64,000 nt of DNA, taken from NCBI GenBank assembly GCA_023374045.1, contig CM041777.1, positions 477,439,594 through 477,503,593 on the forward strand, given 5' to 3'. Source of the DNA: Limonium bicolor. Lineage: Eukaryota > Streptophyta > Magnoliopsida > Caryophyllales > Plumbaginaceae. Shown here piece after piece: positions 40,924 through 53,276 of the stretch. The first letter of the stretch is position 1, and every line of letters begins with the position of its first letter. Under the pieces are notes generated by a model, which did no database searches, had not been told where the DNA came from, and was given only the letters and a program-made list of their open reading frames with translations. Made by a program: the position numbers and the translations under genes.

Positions 40924-41151
40924 CTCTTTAGGACCGTCCTGTTTATTATTTGGATATGTCGTTTTATTTTAATGTTTAACATATAAGATAAATTAATTTT
41001 GAAAATTTAAGTTTTGGATATGATTCCTTACATGATAAATTATATGTTACAAAATTTAGTTTTATAAAATTATTTTATCTTATATGCTTAATATTGAAGT
41101 GAAAAATATGTCATAAAACAAACAGGACGGTTAATTCAAGACGGAGGAAAG
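40924..41151. mobile_element. second, diverged Stowaway MITE (228 bp)
   Basis: Flanked by TA (40922-40923 and 41152-41153). Its interior resembles the preceding MITE ('catataagataaattaatttt', 'aaacaggacgg'), with degenerate terminal repeats (CTCTTTAGGACCGTCC and its partner GACGGAGGAAAG). It is an older copy of the same family. Confidence 0.7.
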
Positions 41152-41153
41152 TA

Positions 41154-41699
41154 TTTCTCTAATCCATTTTCACATCTGAATGTGGGAGAGGTGGACGTCT
41201 TACATTCTTTCCCACTTAGCCTCAATCACCTTGGCAGCCACCGCAGTCTACCATTGAGCCTGGGCTGTAACCTTGCTAATTGGATGAAACTCACCCAAAG
41301 AACTCGTCGCAATCTTCTAGGACAGAAGTACAATTTCAATAATGTTAGAGGGTTAACAAAATTCTTTTGGTTTTGCTATTTGCTTGGACAGGACAAAAGA
41401 AGTAAATCACCAGCCAGTTATCATCGATTACGGTCAAAGGTCATTTAACAGCCAGTCAGATTTTGTTGACCACCAGTCAATAGATGCCGGTTGCGATTAA
41501 CATCAAGTGATCATTACTCATTGATTTTCGGTCACTATCAATGACCCCGAATAAAAAAGTTGATGAGAATCCAATTTTCATAATTAAACCTCTTTTTTCT
41601 AAAAATGATTAAAAGATAACAAGAAAAGGAACCATTTCGTAATTATCATAAAACAAATGCACCCTTAATGTTAGGAGGTACAACCCATTGAAGAGGTCA
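41154..41699. other. unassigned, with short 'gtca/gacc' motif runs
   Basis: An 88-codon open frame at 41182-41448 has no recognisable domain. The part 41415-41545 is rich in 'accagtca', 'ggtcatt' and 'gatcatt'-type words, resembling 46385-46470. No element ends were found. Confidence 0.3.
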
Positions 41700-41827
41700 A
41701 AAATTACTGCTGTGAAAAAGCTTTAAATGACGGTTAAAATACCTTAAAGATCACAATTATGAGCGATTTATAGAAGCGTCATGAATGCCACGTCAGTTTT
41801 GAGTTACGGTTAGAGCGTCACTACGCA

Positions 41828-42624
41828 TAGGGGTGAGCATTTGGATTGAATAATTAGGATTTATCCAAAATCCAAATTAACTGATATTTTTTTTGGTTTT
41901 TTAACCGAATTTTAAAACTGAATTTAAAATTTCGGTTATTCGGATATCCGAATTATAATTCGGTTTGGATTTCGGTTTTAACCCTGTAAAATTCGGTTAA
42001 CCGAATTATCCAAACTTTTTTTTAAAGAAAATCCCTAAATCTTTCCTTAGTAGTTAATACTCTTTAAACATGACAAACAAAACGTCAAAATTGAAAACCC
42101 TATCTCGCATTGCTCCAATCCTTCACTTATATGATGTCATACTACTCTTTTTTCGTCAAATTAATTATATATAACTGGTTGTGGAACATCGTTCATCGCT
42201 GCTCACCCCTAGTTTGATGTAACTAGTCTAATGTTTGAGTGAGTTCTTTCTGTTTCTGTTGTGATGAGTTGACAACTAGGGAATTTACAATTTTCTAGCA
42301 GTTTATGATTATTACTGCTGCTGATGATGAACATGAAACAAAAAAATGTGTTTGTTTTTTTTTAAAAAAATTCGGTTAACTGAAATCCGATTTATAAAAT
42401 CGGTTTTCGTTTTTCTTAAATTTCGGTTAATTGAAATCCGAACGGAAGGAAATTTTGGATTTCAGTTCAGTTTTCGGTTTTTAACTTAAAAAAATTTCGG
42501 ATTTCGGTTAATTTGGTTTTGATCAAAATTTGGATAATTCGGTTAAAAACCGAATTAACCGAAATCCAAATTTTTTTTACAATTTGGATTTCGGTTAACC
42601 GAATTATCCAAATGCCCACCCCTA
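41828..42624. mobile_element. hAT-type MITE (797 bp), TSD ACTACGCA
   Basis: Terminal repeats TAGGGGTGAGCATTTGGAT and, inverted at the right end, TAGGGGTGGGCATTTGGAT (one mismatch in 19). The perfect 8 bp duplication ACTACGCA lies at 41820-41827 and 42625-42632, as expected for hAT transposition. The interior is made of 'ttcggttaaccgaatt'-type words in both orientations and is non-coding. Confidence 0.92.
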
Positions 42625-42866
42625 ACTACGCACAATCGGAATTTCAATTCACTCAGTCGAAAAAATGACCATCTTGCCCTTGCTTCAATATTTTCTAAAA
42701 ATTACCATATTTACCCACAATTTGTGACATATTACGAGGGACATCCAAATTTAATTACGCGCAAACAGAATTCCAATACGCTCAGTCTGAAAAAGACCAA
42801 TTTAGGTGCTAACGTAGGCAAAATTTATTAAAAAATGGTCCGATAAAAGCAAAGAAGAATTTTGAA

Positions 42867-43235
42867 GTACTTAAGAAGAAATAACTCATATATCTGAAAA
42901 ATTATCAGCAAAGTAGACCATGACAAAGTAGACGAAAAGACGAACGCGTCGGTGCAAACGGATAAAAAAATGGAGCTATAACGAAGAAATATATGACGAT
43001 TTTAAGACTGGAACCCTGCGCCGGCGCCGGCACGCGTCCTTCATTACTGGCGCCAGCGCCGGCCCTTCTCTGTTGGCGCCGGTGCCGCGTTCCGGTCTTA
43101 AAATCTCCATATCTTCTTTGTTATAGCTCCGTTTTTTGATCCGTTTACGCCGGCGCGTTCGTCTTTTCGTCTACTTTGTCATGGTCTACTTTGCTGATAA
43201 TTTTTCTGATATATGTGTAAATTCTTCTTAAGTAC
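42867..43235. repeat. GC-cored perfect foldback (about 370 bp)
   Basis: Arms of about 145 bp are inverted copies: 'gtacttaagaagaaat' at the left end and its complement at the right end, and 'aaagtagaccatgacaaagt' inside both arms. The centre (about 43015-43095) is unusually GC-rich for this region, with nested 'gcgccggcgccggc' palindromes. It could be a foldback element or MITE; no target duplication was identified. Confidence 0.85.
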
Positions 43236-43254
43236 GACATTAGCTATCATCGAC

Positions 43255-44120
43255 GTCTTGTTTGAAATTGCCTATCAATTCCACTAATTTCATGTCCGTT
43301 GAAGAAGAATTTATTTGAAATTCATTGAAATTGTCTATCATTTCCACCAATTTCACGTCCGTCGAAGAAGAATATATTTGAAATTATCAAAATTGCCTAT
43401 CAATATCAATATTAACTATTATTGACTTCTTACAATAGTAAAACAATCAAGCCTGTTCTATTCTAATTATTAGACAAATTGGACACTGATCTAAATAGTT
43501 AGATGTATCAATATTAACTATCATCGACGTCTTGTTCGGACTTGCCTATCAATTCCACTAATTTCATGTCCGTTAGAAAAAGAATCTATTTGACAATCAT
43601 CAAAATTATCTATCATTCCCACCAATTTCACGTCCATTGAAGAAGAATATGTGTGAAATTATCAAAATTGCCTATCAATATCGACATTAAACTATCATCG
43701 ACTTCTCATTCGATAGTAAACAATCAAGCCTGTTCTATTCTAATTAACATACAAATTGGACTCCGATCTAAATAGTTAGATGTATCGACATTAACTATCG
43801 TCGACTTTTTGTTTGAAATTGCCTATCAATTCCACTAATTTCATATCCATTGAAGGAATCTATTTGAAATTCATCGAAATTGTTTATTATTTCCACCAAT
43901 TTCACGTCCATTGAAGAAGAATATATTTGAAATTATCAAAATTGCCTATCAATATCGACATTAACTATCATTGACTTCTTATTCGATAGTAAAACAATCA
44001 AGCCTGTTCTATTCTAATTAGCAGATGAATTGGACACCGATCTAAATAGTTGGATATATCGACATTAACTATTATCGATGTCTTATTTGAAATTGCGTAT
44101 CAATTCCACTAATTTCATGA
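43255..44120. repeat. inverted copy of the 12-14 kb two-module minisatellite
   Basis: Complement of modules A ('cttcaacggacgtgaaattg') and B ('gattgttttactatcgaa..aagaagtc') alternates here with an extra linker 'gacaccgatctaaatagtt' in four higher-order units of about 270 bp. It is shorter and more regular than the array at 12350-14185. Confidence 0.85.
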
Positions 44121-44589
44121 CATTTCTACATACTACATGTATATATTGAATGTTTGGTACTGTAAATATAAATAATTTATTTTATTGGGACATGATCGAA
44201 TATGGGATTTATAAAAATTAATTAAATAGATATAAGCCTCAATATGCCACATTAATATTTTATTTTACATAATATTACAAAAATTAAATTAATATGTGAA
44301 AAATAGTAAAGATAATAGAAAATTTAAGTATATGATGGCTTAAAATTGTATAAAACATAAACATATGTGTATTTCTATTTATTTTGTAAATTTTAAACAG
44401 CAATCAACTAATTTAAATTGTTATTTTAGTGTTTTTATATTCTATTAATTTATGTGGGTTTTTGCAGTTAAAAGCATTATATAGTAAAATGTATAAAAAT
44501 TGTATACAATTAAAAAGATATATACATACATATGTATATAATTTATATTAATTATGCATAATTTTCATCGTACTAATTTAAAACTTGTA
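44121..44589. other. AT-rich spacer inside the CACTA-like relic
   Basis: Very AT-rich, with no open frame and no repeat structure recognised. Confidence 0.4.
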
Positions 44590-44972
44590 CTCTCTTTTAA
44601 ATTATGGTTTTTGCTAGAACCGTAATGTAAACACTACGAGCGACTTTAAATTATGGTTTCAAGTATAAATGTGACTTAAAGTTCTATAAACCCAACCCAC
44701 CAATGTCTCGCGCTCATTTTTCATGAAAGCTTTTAGATTACGGTTTTTTCTAGAACCGTAATATAAACATCGATTGTGACTTTAAGTAACGGTTTTGGGA
44801 ATAACCTTGACTTAAAGTTCTGTATACCGAGCCCGCCAATGTCTCCAACCCTCTATTAAACTACGGTTTTTGCTAGAACCATAATTTATAGTCTCCGACT
44901 CTCTAGTTAATTATGATTTGACAGTTAACCATCATTCATTAGGCATGATTAATCATCTTTTTTCTACTAGTG

Positions 44973-45178
44973 TGAAATATCCAAAATAGTCAAGTTGGTG
45001 AGCTATTATCCACCTGTGACTATAAGTTACACGCTGGACATCCCCACACCTATAAGTTGTATACTAAGATTGTACCTTAAAAAAGACCCATTGAAAACAA
45101 CCATTGAACTGTACACAAAATCTCAAACTAAAATTATAAATGTCGAATCTCCGCAAAATCTAGAACAATTCTCACCAC
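44973..45178. other. flank with an unassigned 74-codon frame
   Basis: The + strand frame 44995-45219 begins MVSYYPPVTISYTLDIPTPI and runs into the next hAT element. Its composition differs from the AT-rich surroundings, so it might be a fragment of a former gene. No family is recognised. Confidence 0.25.
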
Positions 45179-45589
45179 TAGGGATGTCAATCCTGACCCA
45201 ACACGAAACCGACCCGTAAAAATTTGGGTTTCGGTGAAGATTTTTGACCCGTAAAAATTTCAGGTCAGGTTTAGGTTGGGTCATTGAAGCTCACTTTGGG
45301 TTCAAATTGAATACGCCAACCCGTAACCCGAAATAAACAAATATAAATTATTCTATATTTTATGACTTAACTTAGTGTTGAGTGATTAATTTATAACTAA
45401 TTTAAGCATTTATTCAGTAATTTATGATTAAATGTAGTACCTAATAATTAATTAAGTATTAAAATACAATAAAAATTAAAAAAACGGGTCAGGTTCACCT
45501 GCTCCAGGTTCAGGGTAAAAATATAACCTGGAACAGGTTCGGGTCTGGTTCAAATGGACCTAAACTATTTTCGAGTCTGGTGTTCAACC

Positions 45590-46866
45590 TAGGGATGGCA
45601 ACATGTCGGGTTCGGACGGGTGACACTCCACCCGCACCCGTCAACCGTTTTCACCCGTGCCACCCGACTCAGCCCGACCGTCACCTGAAATTTCATCACC
45701 CCTCACTTGTTTCATCCGTCACCCGCGGGTTTGTGGGTGAATCATATTCATCCGTTTCACTGGTGTTTTTTCCGGAGAAAATGCAGAGTAGGTATGCTCC
45801 TTGTCGCCAGTTTGCAAAATTACCGTGAGCTTCACAATCACGAGTTGTAATAGAAAAAATTAAAAAAACTTCCATTGTATAATTACCAGAGAGAAGAGAA
45901 GGCAGAGTATATATGTTCCTTGTCGCCAATTTGCAAAATTACAGTGAGCTTCACAAAATACAACAGAAAAATAAATAACTTCAACCGTTATAATCATCAG
46001 AGAGAAGAAGAACATTACCGTCTACAATCTGGTGTGCAGCGAGATGCAACCGTAGTTCTACAACAATGATTTATCTCTGCAGAGGGAGAGACACCACACA
46101 AACAGAAGAGAACGACACAAACAAGATTCGAGATGAAACTTTGTCCTTGGAACCGATATGATGCAATAGCCATTTCTGTTCCTTTCACTAGAAGTATTCA
46201 AGGAGTCGTAAAGATTAATTTGTTTTGGAGTAATCAGGAAAGGGAATCGGAATGATTCTTTTCCTGGGGTTTGTTTTGCCAGTTTTCCCTATTTTCAGGA
46301 AAGGAAAAGGGAATGGGATTACCCCAAAATCCTCTTTCCTGATTCCCCACCCCTACTAGAGAATGGAATTCCCTTTCCCCGTACACTTTGACCGGCAACA
46401 TATGACCATGGACCGATGACTAATGACCATTGACTGGTGACCCGTGAATAGTGACCGTTGACCTGGTTATTTATTTCATTTCCCCCAGCTCAAACAAACA
46501 ACCGGGAAAATCAAAGGAATTTTTTTCCATTCCTCTCAATTCTCTATCCTGATTCCATTCCGTTTCCCCCGCTTGAAACAAACGCCCTTGGAAAAAGTCC
46601 TTTCCTCACCCGTTGATATAGTTTCAGGTATGTGTGTTCCTTCCTTGTTGCCAATAATTAGGGTTTCAAAATAACCGTTAGTGAAGATTGAAGAGAAAGA
46701 GAATGTATTGTATTTGTTCTTCTATTTTTCTTACATATTAAAATACATTCGGATGAATGGGTGAAAAACTGTCACTCGACTTGACCCGTCACCGGTACAT
46801 GTTTCACCCGTCACCAGTTTTGACGGGCCAGGTGAAACCGGCACCCGTTTAGAATTGTCATCCCTA
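45590..46866. mobile_element. hAT-type MITE (1.28 kb) nested in the outer hAT
   Basis: Left end TAGGGATGGCAAC and right end (inverted) TAGGGATGACAATTC. The target duplication GTTCAACC (45582-45589) and GTTCAACT (46867-46874) matches in 7 of 8 bases. The section 46225-46620 with 'caggaaagggaatc' words looks like a further small insertion, but its ends are unclear. Open frames such as 45580-45828 show no domain. Confidence 0.8.
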
Positions 46867-46929
46867 GTTCAACTTGACTAGAGCTGACCACGGGCTGGGT
46901 TGGTCCCGGTTTTGATCCCAAGCTCAACC

Positions 46930-49900
46930 TGTAACACCCCTACTACGTACTTAACAATTAACCGAAATCACAGCGGAAATAAACGACTAAACAATAACTA
47001 AACGAGTTGGTGTCACACGCCGTTAACCACCCACGTGGCTAACAAGGCAGAATACATACAATTTGTACCGGTCTGATGATCAGACTCCCGAGTATAGAAC
47101 TAATAACCATAAATACATAACCAACGATACTGAGTATTTAATTACAATCCATCACTGTAAACTGTCAGCGTACCGCCACTTTATAACAACGGAACCAAAA
47201 TATAACGCCACGGGAGCACATGCGCTTCCCGGGCCCAACATCCAAAACATACCAAAAGTATTTCATAACCTAAGATCTAAAGCCATTCCGCTTCCTCGAT
47301 CCTCATCCTGTTAATAAATATGGAGCCCCCAAAGGGGGTCAGCAACCCTTGGCTGGTATGGTTAACGCGCAGCCCATCGGCTACTGGGATACGCGCAACT
47401 ACTTGTCATGATAACATGGCGTTGATTTTTAACACACAACATATATGACAAAGCAAGAATAATGCATAGCAACAACATCACACATAACATAACAAGAATG
47501 ATTCACCTTAGGAACCGAACCAACATAGTTAGTTCACTTGGAGAGCCTAGAGAATGTTGCCAAACTCATGCTAAGCTCGTTACATAACTCGTTACCGTCC
47601 TGTTAGATTGAACGGATAACTTAACCCCAAGGTGCGTCGGATATAGTAATCCAAGCACACCGAACATAGTATGCCCCTATGGCCCGACGTGAGTCAGTAA
47701 AATAGCCTTGGTTAAGCTAAAAGGAAGGTTGGTAACCAAAAAGGAAAACAACCATAACATATAGAGAGAATCGAACCGGTTATGACATCGACTCCCATAC
47801 TCACACGCGTGGCCGGAACGACCGGACTCCTCACTCCCCGGTTAGCACTTGTTAATAGTCCCATTATTGAAACTTAGTAAATGAACTCACAAGTAAGTGT
47901 TAGAGTCTAGTTAGACACACACACACAAGGGAGATGAGATATATCTTACCGATACAATAATATTAACAACTGTAAACTCATTTCATGACTTAAGTCTTAC
48001 AAGGTCATAAACACACAAAAACAAACAACACACAAGCCAGTGTAAACCGGTAGGCAACAGACTGCAAGAAAACCATACCTTGGTCCTTGCTGCTTTTGTT
48101 TTCCTCCGTAGGCAACTCCTATACACATTTAGTAACGTCGATTAATTATTGTACTCGGCCTTGATTAACTTACTACTTAACATTTCTAGTTTATTTTACT
48201 TTCACACTTATTATAACTTTCCATCTGTTAATTATCATCATAATACGCCTAACATCCCTTAAACAACCTTATAACATCATTACTTATCAATCACCATCAT
48301 TAGACATCATTTTATAACCTTAAATAGCATTTTTAGAGTGGTCCGGGACTTGGTCCTCACCCTAAGTCCCGGACCAATTCATGGCTGAAATCTTGGGGGT
48401 TTTTATGTTGTGGTCCGGGACTTCATACGGGACTTAAGTCCCTGACCAATATAGATAGGCAAATCTCAGAGTTAAATAAGGGGGTGGTCCGGGTCTTAGT
48501 ACAAGACCTAAGTCCTGGACCAAGGTAGTTCATGTACTCTCGGCCCTTTTTATTGCATGGTCCGGGACTTATTCCTAGACCTAGGTCCCGGACCACTGCT
48601 ACAGATGTTGCATTTTTAAATATTCTAAGTCTTGTTGCAATGGTTCTCCTCATCCATTATGTATATAAACTTTCCAAATGATCTTAGGCATAATCCAATG
48701 CCAAAATAACATCTTAAACTCACCTAGTTCCTTGTCCTACTTGTTACTCAATTTCTTACAAAATTTCACCAACACTTGTGATATTTTTCACTAAGTTTCT
48801 AAGTGGTGTTGCACACCTAAGTTAACCACTATCCCAAAATGCTTTCTCACCACTATAACATCATCTCCCAAGCATCTTTTCTTACTAACCTAAACTCCTT
48901 AATGCCACTCCTTGAAATTTCTCAACAAGTTTACGCCTCTTCCTACAACACTTACTTTCTCATTGTTAACCAAACTTGCACAAATCCTAAACACAATCTC
49001 ACCATGACTTTGATGTATCCCAAAATACCCATTTGATTTCTAAAACCTCTTAGATAATGCCTAAATCCTTTTAGAACTCTAGAGCACCTTAATACATGTT
49101 TTCTTTTCTAGTAACACACTTACTCATTTCTAACCTTCCTAGTTCCCCAAAACTCATTTAAAACACCTAGAACCCCTTGTACATTATCCAAATTTTGACA
49201 TGGGTTCTACTAGCACATTGTTTCACCAAAACACATTGTTTTCACCATTAACATCTAAGAACACTTAAATCCATCAAGAACATTCACACACACAAAACTT
49301 CACCCATTTAACACTACATCACAATACAGTGCATAATTTAAATTGCTTGGCACTTAGGCCCTTAAATAACATGGCTCTTAGGCCCTTAAATAACATAAAC
49401 CATAAACACTAAATTTCCACATGTGTATATTGCCTTTGACCTGCAAATACACTCAACATCACATATGCCCTTTAATAATCTCCTTAAGGATAATTCACTA
49501 GCTCATTTGTCATTGGCTCCTTAGGTATTTTATTAAGCAAATCAAGCTCATCTTTTCCTAAGGCATTTAAACTACATTGAGATAGTTTATTTACCTCTTT
49601 TCCTCTCAAACTTCTTTCTTGTTTCCTTGATTAAAATCAGCAAGGACCTTTGATTGCTTGTCAACTTCTAATCAATATACAAGTAAGGTAATGAGCATTC
49701 AAGCTCCAAGCTTAACTCATTATTAAACCCTAGGTTATATAATATCTTAAAACATTAAGGTGATTATTTTACCTTGGAAATGGAAGAGAGTTTGAATAAG
49801 TATTAAGAGAGGACTCCACTAAGCCCTTGGAAGATTGAAATGAAGCTAGAACAAAGAAAGATATAGACACCATCAATGGTGATTTTCGACCAACATCAAA

Positions 49901-50874
49901 ACAAAAGGAAAATGGAGTTTTCTTTGGTTTTTCCTTACCTTGAAGCAAAGGTGATCAACAAGAAGCAAAAAGATGAGCTCAAGCTCCTCCCATGGTGTTT
50001 CTTCTTGGCACCGAAATGGTGGTTTTGGAACGTTGAAAAGATAGAGTTGAAGAGCTTGGCAAGACTAAGAGAATGGTGGTCTTGGTTTTTGATTTGGTAT
50101 ATGGAGCTAGGAATTACAAGATTTCAAAGATGGAGAATGGTGTGTGAGCTGTAGCAAACCAGTGGAGAAAGGAAGAAGGAGGGTTGGAGACGGTGGGAAA
50201 GCAAAGAGAATGAAGAGAATGAGAAGAAACTAGCTAGTTTTAAGATATTTATCCAAAAGTAAATAGTACTTTGCTTTATCACTTTACTTATCTTATTTGA
50301 TTGGTTAAGTGTGGTGAGTCACACCTAAAAACCGGCCCCCTCATTAGTTTAGGCTGATTCATGGTCTTTGTTGACCAACAAGACAACTTATATTGACTTA
50401 TATTATAAACTAGTATAATTTGGTTACTATTCACTAACCAAGGCACATAATTGTGAAATTTTTTATTTCCCATTGATTTAGACTTCCTAATGTGATACTA
50501 AGTAGTACAAATGCTAATTAAAGAGTAATGATGGACATTTAGCCATTCACAGCCAATTTACAAGACAATTTTTCAAAAATGTGCTTTAAGACTCCTTAAA
50601 GCACATTTTGTGTTTTAACTTGTTTTCAAGCTTGGTTTTCTTTGGTATTTGGTTTAATATGTCTATTAGCATGTAAATAAGGTCTTGGTAAGCTTATTAG
50701 GTCTTAACCAAGATTATCCCAAGCTTAGAGCACATTTTTGCTCTAATTGCCTTTATGGTATTTTATTGTGTTTTCTATGGTTTAAATTGTTCACCAATGT
50801 TTCTAAGGCACTATTTAGCCTTAATATACCATAGTATAATATTTAAACAACATATAACGGTTTGGGGTATTTCA
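46930..50874. mobile_element. Solo LTR D (3.9 kb), TSD CAACC
   Basis: Begins TGTAACACCCC and ends GGGGTATTTCA, with the perfect 5 bp duplication CAACC (46925-46929 and 50875-50879). Non-coding, with a four-unit hairpin array at 48340-48600. Like LTR A it has a short 'ccccaaagggggtcagcaa' block near its 5' third and a 'cacgcgtggccg' word (47802). The + strand frame 49876-50154 lacks a known domain. Confidence 0.9.
48340..48600. repeat. four tandem hairpins (ggtccgggact ... agtcccggacca) in solo LTR D
   Basis: Four units of 45-50 bp, each with 'tggtccgggact' on the left and 'aagtcccggacca' or a variant on the right. Spacers between units are unrelated. Each unit can fold into a stem of 11-14 bp. 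Confidence 0.85.
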
Positions 50875-51339
50875 CAACCGGTCCCGGTCCTTAGAGTGAG
50901 GGACCGGTCCCAAACCACTAGTTACCGATCTCGGTCTCATTTTTTTAGGGACCGCAATCGTTGTCGTGTCAGTCATGGCTTGCAACCAGGCTTTTTTTAA
51001 TGATAGATTTTGTTTAATTTATGACTAATTAGTATTATTGTAAAGTTATAATTAAAATGATAATATTTTTCAAATAATCTTATGTATTGTAATGTAACAA
51101 TATTTTATTCACTTTGTGAGCTTGCACTTATCTTAATATTTATAAAATCATAAGATAAGCTACCTACGTATCCCGAAGTAACCAAAGCCCACATATTTTT
51201 ATTATTACAATCCTAATTACGTTACAATTCTATTAGTAGTTCGAATACTAAGTTCTAATTCTAAGTTCAACCAATATGTCAATATTACAATCATTATAAA
51301 CTAAAACTTAATCAAGCACACCTACATCGTCGATACCGT

Positions 51340-52930
51340 CAGTAGCTCCTTGATTTGAACTGCTGGAGCTCAACGTCAACCAATCACCTTCTTCAAAAGG
51401 AGCATCATCTTGATTTCGTCCTTAAGAACATATCTCACCAGCGTCCCAATCATACTTGCATACACTAAGGCCTTGTTCGTTTTCAACATAACGTGACATA
51501 AATGAGTCTGACATAAGTGCCATATTTTGGCATATTTCCCTTTGTCCGTTCGTTTAAAGCATATTTGCACGTGACATTTATGTCGCATTTATGCCACATT
51601 CATGCTGCTCATTTTTTCTCGCCTTACCATAAATATTTTTTAAAGTCAATTAGTTGTTTTTAAGATTACCAATACCTTTTCCTAATGTTAATATTTCATT
51701 TTATGAAAAATATAATATAAAATCTCAATATTTAATTTTACATACATACAACAATTTGTAAGCCATTTTTTATTTACTATTAATTAGTTTATTGTTTTAA
51801 ATGTTGTATATAGTAATAAAGTTAACTAATTAATTATATTTTTACTTTATAATTTCTTACTTATATTTGATATAAACTATTAATTAATTAACTTTAGCTA
51901 AAAATATAACCGGGCCCCTGAAAAATGAAAACATATTAATATACATTACATGTTGAATTATGTTCAAAACAATACTTTATGATGTATATAATAATAATAA
52001 TCTTAACTAATTAATTATCATATTTTTATTTTATAATTTCCTAATTATATTTTTATATGAAATATTAACTAATTAACTTTAGCTAAAAATATAACAGGGC
52101 CCCTGAAATGAAAACTATTAACATACATTACATGTTGAGTTATGATCAAATAGTAGTTTATTATGTATACAGTAATAACGTTAACTTATTAATTATCATA
52201 TTTTTATTTTAAAACTTTCACATATATTTTTTATATAAACTATTAACTAATTCACTTTGTCGTATTGAGTTTGTCAAGCTTTGAATGTGGACGGACCTTT
52301 GATAACAACGAACTACTTAAGTTATAACATTTGTTACAAGTTACTTTATTTATTTTTTAATGAAATATAATTTTAAACGGTAATTTAATATTAATAGTTG
52401 TAGTACAGAAAATGGTAAACGCACTGCATATGACCACCTTATGCTGCAAATATGCCACACTGCCAAACAAAAGTTTTCAAAACAACTATAAATATGCCTA
52501 CACAAAACAACCAGCAAATATGCTACGAATATGCCAGCGCAAAACTACACCAAATATGCTGCAAATATGATACAAAACAGCCATGTCGAACAAAGCCTAA
52601 CTTTATTGAATCTGGTGTCAAGCTTGATCTTTTAGCATCCCACACATGTTTATCCATGCTAAATGCTGATTAAGAAGCAACAGTTGAGACAAGAATTGCA
52701 AGGATTTTTGTGCAATTCGAGTTAAGATTGGAAACTTTGATTGTTGGCCTTCCCACCACTTGAGAACACCAACAAACTCATCATCACCCAAATAAAAAAT
52801 CAAATCAAGATAATCATCATAGGTGGAGTAGGTAGAGCCTGAGCTAGTAGTCTTTTGTTTCTTAAGAATATTAACTGTCACTGTGTTCACAAACTTAGGC
52901 TTAGAAAGAGCTAGTAGTCCATTGAAATAT
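51340..52930 (-). pseudogene. hAT transposase, C-terminal dimerisation region
   Basis: Minus strand from about 52810: DDEFVGVLKWWEGQQSKFPI then LTRIAQKSLQ, followed in another frame by VSTVAS, a stop, SAFSMDKHVWDAKRSSLTPD. This is the hATC dimerisation block (pattern WW......FP.L...A.D.L, then VSTVASESAFS); the Glu after VAS is a stop codon. The protein continues on the far side of the Harbinger insertion as VCKYDWDAGE and DDAPFEEGDWLTLSSSSS down to a stop near 51340. The N-terminal DDE catalytic parts are not recognised. Confidence 0.8.
51469..52597. mobile_element. PIF/Harbinger (Tourist-like) element, TSD TAA
   Basis: Left end GGCCTTGTTCG and right end CGAACAAAGCC are inverted copies, flanked by TAA at 51466-51468 and 52598-52600. 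The 1.13 kb interior is AT-rich, with an internal near-duplication (51840-52230, 'agctaaaaatataac.gggcccctga' twice) and no transposase. It splits the hAT transposase pseudogene. Confidence 0.88.
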
Positions 52931-53276
52931 AGCCGGTGCCTATTGAATAACGGCTATATTTTAAAAAGAGGGACCGGTCCCGGGCTGGTGGCGGACACCA
53001 ATCGAGCCCGACTTCACGTGATCCCGAGTCGGTCCCGGTCTTTTGGAAAGTAATAACGGACCGACCCGCTATTTTTTCCAGGCCGGTCCCGGTCCCTGGT
53101 CAATGGTTCTGAACCGGTCTTTGACCGGACTCGGTCCCGGGCGGTCCCGGTCCCTGGTCAACGGTCCTAAACCGGTCTTTGACCGGGCTCGGTCTCGGAC
53201 AGTCTCGGACTGACCCGTCTCAATGGCCACCTCTAAACTCAACCAAAAACTCGATTTTGACACCCCTACTCAAAAT

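Larger units (their letters stand above)
41700..44972. mobile_element. CACTA-like relic with nested insertions
   Basis: The right end on the minus strand reads CACTAGTAGAAAAAAG (44972). The subterminal region 44590-44970 holds inverted motifs such as 'attatggtttttgctagaac' with partners 'gaaccgtaat'. A comparable region at 41705-41820 contains 'gctttaaatgacggtt' and 'gagttacggtta'. The left terminus is degenerate (ctgctgtgaaaaagc instead of CACTAGTGGAAAAAGC), so the left boundary is approximate. No transposase remains. Confidence 0.45.
46879..53235. mobile_element. large hAT element with transposase relic, containing two later insertions
   Basis: Left end TAGAGCTGACCACGG and right end (inverted) TAGAGGTGGCCATTG. 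The target duplication AACTTGAC (46871-46878) and AACTCAAC (53236-53243) matches in 6 of 8. Subterminal DNA on both sides is rich in 'ggtcccggtcc' words (50875-50960 and 52970-53210). It carries a minus-strand hAT transposase pseudogene, so it was probably autonomous. Solo LTR D and a Harbinger element inserted later. Confidence 0.75.
45179..53268. mobile_element. outer hAT-like element (host of nested insertions)
   Basis: Left end TAGGGATGTCAATC (45179) and right end (inverted) TAGGGGTGTCAAAATC (53268) form matching terminal repeats. Flanking 8-mers are CTCACCAC and CTCAAAAT (5 of 8 match), so the target duplication is decayed or the pairing is imperfect. Without its two nested hAT elements only about 450 bp are its own. 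These are rich in 'gacccgaa' and 'ggttcgggt' words. Confidence 0.55.

Noticed and set aside
41182..41448. Possible small gene (88 codons)
   Set aside because: No domain, no promoter or splice evidence; lies between MITEs and transposon relics.
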